Of a DNA stretch of 64,000 nt, positions 57,246 to 64,000 are shown in pieces; position 1 is the stretch's first letter; the number at the start of each line of letters is the position of its first letter. A program made the translations under genes and the position numbers. Origin of the DNA: Isoetes taiwanensis (Eukaryota; Streptophyta; Lycopodiopsida; Isoetales; Isoetaceae); the NCBI GenBank assembly GCA_021234155.1, contig JAJEKV010000052.1, positions 557,933 through 621,932 on the forward strand, given 5' to 3'. The notes under the pieces are model-generated. The model was not told the DNA's origin, ran no database searches, and worked only from the letters and a program-made list of their open reading frames with translations.

Positions 57246-58162
57246 TGTTAAGAATACAGGGTTCTTAGGAGCAAAATAATGGAATATGTTAGCATGATTC
57301 CATTTTGGGCGACAAAATTAGGCAGGCCCAGTGCTATTGTTTGTCATATGGGCAAGGATATAGCACGTCCAACATAGACAAATGATGATGAAGAAAGGTG
57401 AAAGGAATCTTAGTTTGGGGTCCATATGTCCCAGATGACTACGACATCTACAAAATGTAGCGTATTGTGCACAACATGATGAAGAAGAACAACTTTGGGG
57501 TATTAAATTTTACATAATTTCATTAAGACATCAGACAGTTTCCAAAGTTCCCAGATAGCAATTAAAAGTACAAGAAATTTATCGCGGCGACCAAGGCCGC
57601 CGCGAACATTTCTCTTTTCTTAAGTCTATTATGGGGGAGTTTGTGTCAACTTGAAACTAGTGTGAAAATCATCTTCAAACCAATCTCAAACCACGATGCT
57701 TTGCCTTCATATTGAAAAGATGTTATTTTGAGTATCCCAAAATGGATTTCAAAAATTGAGATTGACGTTGCGAGCATAGAGTTAGACAATGCTACTTTAT
57801 GTTGTGTTAAAAATGCCATTTCAATGTTGAAGTTGTTAATTGGTTAAGATTAGATCTTATTAATAATAATTTAATGCCCTGTTGATCACGAATTGTGTAA
57901 GATCAGGGGCTACTTTTTGAAAATGATCAATTCCTTCATTAAATCGAGTTACAGAGATGTTGCCCAATGCCATTTTTGATGGTTTTGCATATAGTGTGCT
58001 ATTTTCGTTTTGGGTTGGGGGAGGGTTTTCAGGCAATGGTTTGGACTATGATTTTCGTATAGTATTGTATAAAAAATGGTGTAATTTGCCATGTGGGAGG
58101 AGCTTGAGTGTTTCATGCTATTTTGGGTGGTTTGGAACTGCCTTTTTGCATGGATCGTTTGT
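57246..58162. other. Flank of element C, no gene
   Basis: AT-rich sequence with no credible ORF. A perfect 7-bp GC stem (CGCGGCG...CGCCGCG) is at 57583-57604. TTGT at 58159-58162 may be the 4-bp target duplication of element C. Confidence 0.4.
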
Positions 58163-58499
58163 AACAAGATTGCGTATTAAACGGGAGCAAATCATTGAAA
58201 CGAGAGCAAAAGGAATATTCCTCAAAGATTCCCTTTTTTTTACAAAAAAGGGGGTAAAACGAGGTTAAAAAAAAAAAGATGCCTGAAATTCTATTTTGAC
58301 CCCCCCCCCAAATGACTAATTTTTTTTTGCAACGAAAGAATTGACTTTTTTAAAGTGTCACTTTTCTTAGCAAATAGAATGTTCTTCAAGTATGTTTAAA
58401 GAGAGAAACTCTAATTTCAGAGGATAAAATATTTAACAAAAAATTGAAGTAAGTCTGTAACTGAAACTGTAGTATTCTCAAAATTTGAAGATAGAATCT

Positions 58500-61400
58500 T
58501 CATATTCACATGCAAAATTCTATCTTTTTTCTAAGACTGGAGTTATGTGCAAAAGTGTGAGGAGTGATGAGAGAGGGATCCGGGGCGTCTTCATATTCAT
58601 TTATGCCATCGTCATCACCTTCACTTCTTTCACCATCCATCCCAGGAAGTGCTTGAGTTATCTTCCTCATCACTATCAACGATCGGTGAAGCATTGTCAC
58701 CACCTTCTTCATCATCTTCTTCGTAATTACAAGCTTTTTAAGCAAATTGATAGTCTTAAAGTGAGCGATTGTCGATTTCAATTTAAAATCATAGCACAAA
58801 ATAGTCACGTCATTAAGGTTCAGCTCGTCCCTACAACCCACCTTCTTGGACTTTCTCCCTTTTCCTTGGCTTCTCATTTCTAACTCATATCTACCTTCAA
58901 AAGCATTTTCTGAGCGTGTTGCAAGCCAATGAATCTTGAGTTTAGTGACTAAGCCTTCCTCCTTGACTGTGGTCAAGCACTTTTATATCCGAGCGGTTAG
59001 ACCTTTGTCATCCTCCTCGGTCGGAAGAGCAATTAGCATACCTTTGGTAATTTACGTGATATTACCTTGAGGCTCATTCTGCGTCTTGGTCCGAGGTACA
59101 TGACTCGGTCCTCCTCGTCTTCTCTACTGCCGCAGTGCAAATGTAGCCTTGCTTGGACCTGCTTGGTGCAGGGGTTGATGGAAGGTGTTAGGCCATTGAA
59201 ATGGTTCTTGCAACTGTCTTAGAGTATATTTTGTACAACAATTTTTCTGTTCGAGAAAGAAATTACTCCACCACATCCGATCTTCTTCTAAGAAGTACTT
59301 AAAGCTGAGGAAATTCCATTTTCAATGGCTTTTAAGGATGACTCGGGGTACTTTTCTTCTCTTGGACTCCTTAGGATTTTTGAGAGGAAGTTGTTCAAAG
59401 ACGCTCTATGAAGGAAGTGTCCGGAATATATTTAAGGAAGCGTAATCCCTCCGGGTGGACTCCAAATTTAGTTGTGGTATACTTCTTCCCCAGTAGAAGC
59501 TTTGGCCATCCTTCAAGTAGAACTTGATATGATGTTTGAAAGGTGAGATCATTCAACTTGTTCACGGCTTGTTCTCTGTTTGAACGTTGAGAGAAAACAA
59601 ACTCTCTAAAATCAGCAGATCTCTTTAAGAAGATCGACCCTTTGGAGTAGGAGTGTAAGAATCTTCAATAATTCGAACTAAAGAAGGAAGACGTAAAGCC
59701 TTCTTCCTTCTAAAGGCGCCTAAAAATCTGCTGAACATTTGGTCAATCTGATCATGAGTGTGGCCTACAAGTAAGAAACCGAAGCTTCACTTTTCTAAAG
59801 ATCCCTAGCTCCACTAACATGGCACAAGACGCAAAGAGTGTTTGATTCTTGTTCTCCTTTGTAGTATTGTCAAGTTGCGGATAAAAAATCGGTGGTAATT
59901 GCTCTTGCTCGCCCACAGGGACCTTGTTAAGAATTGTAATTGTGAGGTTCGGGTCACCATGCAAGTTTGGATACGCCAAAAATACTTTGCACTTTAGACT
60001 TCCTTTGAAGACCATAGCTCCTACAAGGTGGACCTTAACAAAACATTCCTCCGCACATCCTTAGGAATGTTCAAGAAATGTGGTAGAGTTGTTTTTTTTT
60101 TTGTCCATTCCATCAATCACAAATGCATATGTATTGCGGTGGACGCTCAAGAGCTTTTTTTATGCTTGGCAAGCTTTCTTCTCTCTCTTGCTTGTTGTTC
60201 CGCGATGTCCGGCAAGGTTACGTTGCACAATATCGTAGAAAGAAATCAGTCAAAACATTTTCTCTCAAACAAGTGGGAGATTGGAGAACATGAGCTTACT
60301 TCTTTTCGACCTCTGTCTTTGCGCCGTTGACTCTTTAATTACTCGCACCTCGAGCAAAACGGACATTCTATGTTTTCTAGGAATTTTCACAAGACCGAAT
60401 TCACTTTTCCACACCGCGGTGAAGTGTGAGTAAGAGATGTCTTTGAAGCTGAGTGCAAGTCTCTTTGTACTCATTAAAAACATCTTTTTGGTGATGTTAT
60501 CGGTTAAATGATACATGTTCTTTGTTAGGTAGCTTCTCACATGTTTCTCTAAAATATTTCTCCATCCATGACCACAAGAAGAAGGGCATGCATGGTTACA
60601 ACTCTTCTTGGTCCACAATGATCATCGATTCTTTGGATTTTGTCCGTCTTTTGTGTATTCTAGACATTCTCGGTGGACCCTAAACGGTGGACAACCATAA
60701 AGCATTTACGGCAAACTTCTTGACGGTTAATGTAGTGCAAGAAGGTGTTGCGATGGTCTTACATGATAAGCTAAGTAGGCATTCAGTGCACTTGATGTCA
60801 TGGAACTCAGTTGTCTCTAACTGCTTTCGTAATTTAGCCATATTAAATCTGTTGATGCAACCCAATGAGCAGCATTTAGTTCTCAAAAGTCTCCTCATTT
60901 TGTGTTCATCCATAAGATTTCTTCTTCTTCTGAGAGGAGCAAGCCCTCAAACCAAAATCCACCTTGAATTTCTTTGAAGATTGGCTTGAGAACATGTAAT
61001 CTCTTTGTTCCTCGTTGGTGTCTTCATCTTGATGAAACTTCTACTCGGGGGTGACTTCCTCATCCGAAAGTGGTGTGCTTGTAGAGGAAAAGCACCACGT
61101 GAAGTTGTTCCTAATAGGCGGGGTACAGTGTTAAAGGATGGTGATGGCCCATAAGAGGTTGTGGCATCAAAATGTTCTTGTACCATCTTGAAAAGGAGTT
61201 CTTGCAAACATCTCCTTTAGAGCGGACTTGGAATTTCTGCAAATCCATGTGTCACAACCGTTGTTGTGTGAAGAGGAGTGCATCTTTGGGCGTCGTCCTC
61301 ATTTGTAGTGAAGTCCTGGTGAGAGAAATTGTAGTGAATCTCACGGTCTTACGTGTTTTTCTCGTGTTCCTTGTATGTTTGCAACGAGGGGCTTAAACTA

Positions 61401-61745
61401 CAAAAGGGGGGGTAGCTTGTTCTTGAGCACCCTTTGTTGTGGAGCTTCAGAGTCCCGGGATGGAACAAAGGGTGGTGGCAACACCTTTCGGCCGAGGTGG
61501 TGATTCTTTGGAAGGAGATGCGATTAATTGTCTGAGGACTTGGTGACGGTTGGAAGGGTGGTGGAAGTCCGTTATGTCTTTGGACTCGGTGTGTCTTGAG
61601 AAGCAACAACGATGAAGCGTAGGTAGGAGTCGAGAATGCCGGTCTTCACTAGAAATGACGTTGTTCGAAGGGGTGTGCCGAAACGACGAGCTTGAGACAA
61701 CAAAAGGTGGTGGAAGCTTGTTCACGAAGCGGTTCGTCATCTTGA
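58500..61745 (-). pseudogene. Transposase-like gene of element C (DUF7869-like)
   Basis: Minus-strand order: MTNRFVNKLPPPFV start (61740); disordered S/H/P-rich part; TSYGPSPSFN (61165); CCSLGCINRFNMAKLRKQL (60870); Cys/His block NHACPSSCGHGWRNILEKHV; LTDNITKKMFLMSTKRLALSF (60520-60460); KVHLVGAMVFKGSLKCKVFL (60040-59985); ILNKVPVGEQEQLPPIFYPQ; LDNTTKENKNQTLFA (59860); LVELGIFRKVKL; and a basic/acidic tail (58976-58506). The GHTH motif is spoiled here by a small indel near 59780 (B keeps it). The probable first catalytic Asp lies in the IDGMDQ-like stretch near 60110. Together B and C define a gene of about 3.2 kb. Both copies are broken. Confidence 0.65.
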
Positions 61746-61799
61746 CAACTGCAAAATAGTAAAGAGATTTGAGAAACTTTCTGTAATGCAGAGCTTTTC

Positions 61800-62325
61800 T
61801 TATTCCCGAATACACGCCCACGTAGTACAAGTAGAAGTTCCAGTACTAATCAAGTGAAAGTCAAAATAAAAGCTATTCTGGAATACACAAGAGTAGGATA
61901 GTAAAGCTAAACGTATTCCGGATCACATAGAAAAAGAGCAAGACGAAAATGATACCTTTAAAAGGAAATTTCGGCGCCTTCAGTTGCGTATTCCAGTCTC
62001 TGAGCTCAAGTCGCCAGCGCCAGCGCCTTCGATTATTATATTCAGAGACTGTATTCCGATTCACATAGAGAAACCATGGACAGGTCAGTGAGAAAGTACA
62101 ACGTACAATCATTTGCATGTCTGTTTCTTATTCCGGAATACACTTTAAGCCCCGCCGTGGAGGCGAAAGTGTGTCCGAGTGTATTCGAAATACACTTTTC
62201 GCCTCCCACTTTCGAAGGCTTAAAGTGTATTCGAATACACTTTCGCCTTTGAGCGGAAAGTGTATTCGAATACACTTTAAACCCGATTGAAGTCGAAAGT
62301 GTATTCCGGAATACACTTTCGTGTT
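61800..62325. repeat. Palindrome array of element C, between the divergent genes
   Basis: The best units lie at 62128-62325: CGAAAGTGTATTCCGGAATACACTTTCG and shorter forms with ATTCGAAT centres, linked by TTAAGC/GCTTAA and GGCGAAAG/CTTTCGCC arms. Looser copies are at 61800-61930. The core matches B, but the arm is CGAAAG, against GCAAAG in B. Confidence 0.8.
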
Positions 62326-62549
62326 TTTAGGTTTTAGGGGTTACTTTTCCTTGCGTTTTTTAGTTAATTTAGGCGTTCTTGCTGCATTTATAGCTTGTTT
62401 AGACCACTTTTTTTGTCAAGATTGCAGTGCTTTTTTGGCATTTTTGTCCTCTTTTTGCCCTCTTTTTTCCCTTTTTGTAAGCCATTTTGTATTCTGGAAT
62501 AGTTCTTTGCCACTGTTTTTTCTAACAAGGTCGTGTTTACACACAATTT

Positions 62550-64000
62550 GCACAGACAAGACGGCAGCAAGAAACAACAGAAGAGGCCCCTTAAAATCTC
62601 ACAGAAACCGCACCCACAGAGAAGGGTTGAGGAGTCAGATGCGCCTGCTATCTACGAAAACTTCCAAACTCAATGGTTTTTTACAAGGGGTACTTCTGGA
62701 AAGTACAAAGACGACTTTTTCTACATGTGCAGTTTGGAGCCACGGAACCAAAAGGTAACGATGGCGTGGAATTTGTCTGCATGGGCACCATCCAACCGTC
62801 CGATTGAGGTAGTCAAGGGCCCGGTAAAGGGGAGGGAGATTGTCTTTTCAGACATCTCAAGGCTTTATTCATGTTGATGAATCCTACCTTAGAGTTGTGA
62901 AGGTAAATCCACATCCTCTTTATAAGTATGTTTCTCACTACCGAACAAAGAGGTCGCTCTTCGCCATCATTAATTACGTTCGGGCAATAACGAGGACTTC
63001 CCCTCTGGACGAGTCGGAACAAGGGGAAGAGGAAGATCAAGGGAATTTATCGGGGAGTCCATCACGGTCTGCGAGCCCATCCGTGAGTTCATCAGTTCGA
63101 AGAGCGACCACCTCCACCACCACCAAAGAAGCAGAGAGGCAAACCGTAGGCGCTAAAGAGCCTAAGAAAAGAAAAACGGCTATCATTGAAACGTAAGATG
63201 CTCCCCGAGGATGCACACAAGAAGAAGAAGGGGAAAGGCAAAGCACCCGGCGCTGCCATCAAAGAAAAAAGTTGATAAAATAGCGAGAAAAATGGAAGAG
63301 ATTAACCCGCACAAATTTGTGCAAGGTGTCATTTATTTGCCTAGGTCACATCTATGAAGCTTCCTCCAAAAATGAAGTCGGAGAACGACCAACCGCAGGT
63401 TCGAAAGATATATGCGGACCATCTAAGGAACCTCAAAGACGAATCCGAGCAATCCCAATGCACATGTATAGAGAGGTGCACAACTCCCGCGCAGAGTACG
63501 ATAGAGAAAAATGGACACATATCGCATTATGTTTTGGGTGGGAACCACGACTTTTAAGGCAAGGAGGCAATTATACAAGGAAAAAAAGAATCCTAGGTAC
63601 TTATGCATTTCTCTGTTTGTCCATCGTGGTTTGACCGACGAGGAAGCCAAAATCGTTGCCAACACTCCTGCATGGCCGACAACGAAAGTACAAGTTAAAA
63701 ATGAGCTTTGTCGACAAAATCAGATTCATGCACAGAGAATATGTCATCTTCAAGGAAAAGTATGGAGAGGATCTCAAAAAGCCACAGTACTCCCTTGAAC
63801 TTAAAGAAGCTTGTGCCATTGAGTGTTGCCTTAAATACGACGAGGCGAACAAACGGGCATCACTCATTGGTCATGACAATTGGTTTCAGCTAGCGTTCAG
63901 GGATGGCCGGGTAAGGTTACAAGCGTATTCCAGAATAAGATTTAGTGTGCAACTAGCTTCTAAGTTTTTTTTTTTTTTTGCAGATCTGGGAGCTTCAGAA
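62550..64000 (+). pseudogene. ParB-methyltransferase gene of element C, 5' part
   Basis: An exon begins after ATTTGCACAG near 62553. It encodes a basic start, then FQTQWFFTRGTSGKYKDDFF and LSAWAPSNRPIEVV, a segment B has mostly lost. A frameshift near 62850 leads to SQGFIHVDESYLRVVKVNPH and an acidic, Ser-rich linker. From 63295 comes INPHKFVQGVIYLP, then LGGNHDF-KARRQLYKE, LTDEEAKIVANT, MSFVDKIRFMHREYV and ACAIECCLKYDEANKRASLI, ending at a GTAAGG donor (63911). The next exon starts at 63984 (IWELQ). LGGNH and the LTDEEA..VANT helix fit the ParB/Srx-type domain. At least three frameshifts are present. Methyltransferase exons would follow beyond 64000. Confidence 0.7.

Larger units (their letters stand above)
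58163..64000. mobile_element. Element C: second copy of the methyltransferase transposon, cut by the window end
   Basis: It starts AACAAGATTGCGTATTAAAC, identical in form to B. The order is left terminal block (58163-58570), minus-strand transposase-like gene (61740-58500), palindrome array (61800-62325), then plus-strand ParB-methyltransferase gene (62550 onward). It lacks insertions D and E, so it shows the uninterrupted layout. C and B differ by many substitutions and indels and are clearly separate, fairly old copies. The right end and the methyltransferase exons lie outside the window. Confidence 0.85.

Noticed and set aside
57583-57604. tRNA or other structured RNA at the GC-rich hairpin
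   Set aside because: Only one 7-bp stem is present. No cloverleaf or conserved tRNA boxes.

Overview
This is nuclear DNA of a land plant. It contains GT-AG introns, plant LTR-retrotransposon and Helitron ends, a degenerate PLS-type PPR fragment, and one intact intronless protein kinase gene. A large, repeat-rich genome is likely, perhaps a fern or another seed-free plant, but nothing here fixes the species. I could run no searches, so family assignments rest on motifs read by eye.

Positions 2113-29484 form a nest of DNA transposons. The outer element (about 27.4 kb now, about 11.7 kb without later insertions) has a perfect 26-bp terminal inverted repeat (TIR) and a 4-bp target duplication, AGTT. 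Its subterminal regions are full of TGTGGTG units, and it carries a broken minus-strand RNase H-like transposase gene. Two elements of a second family sit inside it: A (7256-12211, TSD TAAT) and B (15938-26595, TSD CATT). B lies inside the outer transposase gene, and the reading frame is continuous across the site once B and one TSD copy are left out. B holds two further insertions, D (18878-20536) and E (21036-21588). A third member, C, starts at 58163 and runs off the window.

The A/B/C family is the most interesting content. B and C carry two divergent genes. The minus-strand gene is a transposase-like protein with LDNTT.EN and GHTH..ID motifs. The plus-strand gene has introns and encodes a ParB-like region (LGGNH, LTDEEAKIVANTHN) followed by a prokaryote-type amino DNA methyltransferase domain (DLPYG, then DAFSGSGTT). 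The space between the genes and several introns hold arrays of the palindrome GTGTATTCCGGAATACAC. Its outer arms differ between arrays but remain self-complementary. I infer a mobile element with its own DNA-modification gene and possible recognition sites. All copies seen here carry frameshifts.

From 29489 to 39345 there are Helitron ends, a G-box-rich satellite (31911-32398), and a 4.2-kb gag-only LTR retrotransposon (32941-37116, TSD CAAAG). The retrotransposon interrupts a coiled-coil and cysteine-rich gene on the minus strand. Positions 39346-48289 are mostly non-coding. The kinase gene (48290-50425) is followed by a 3.0-kb Helitron (50602-53594) and a second one (54345-57245), then by element C.
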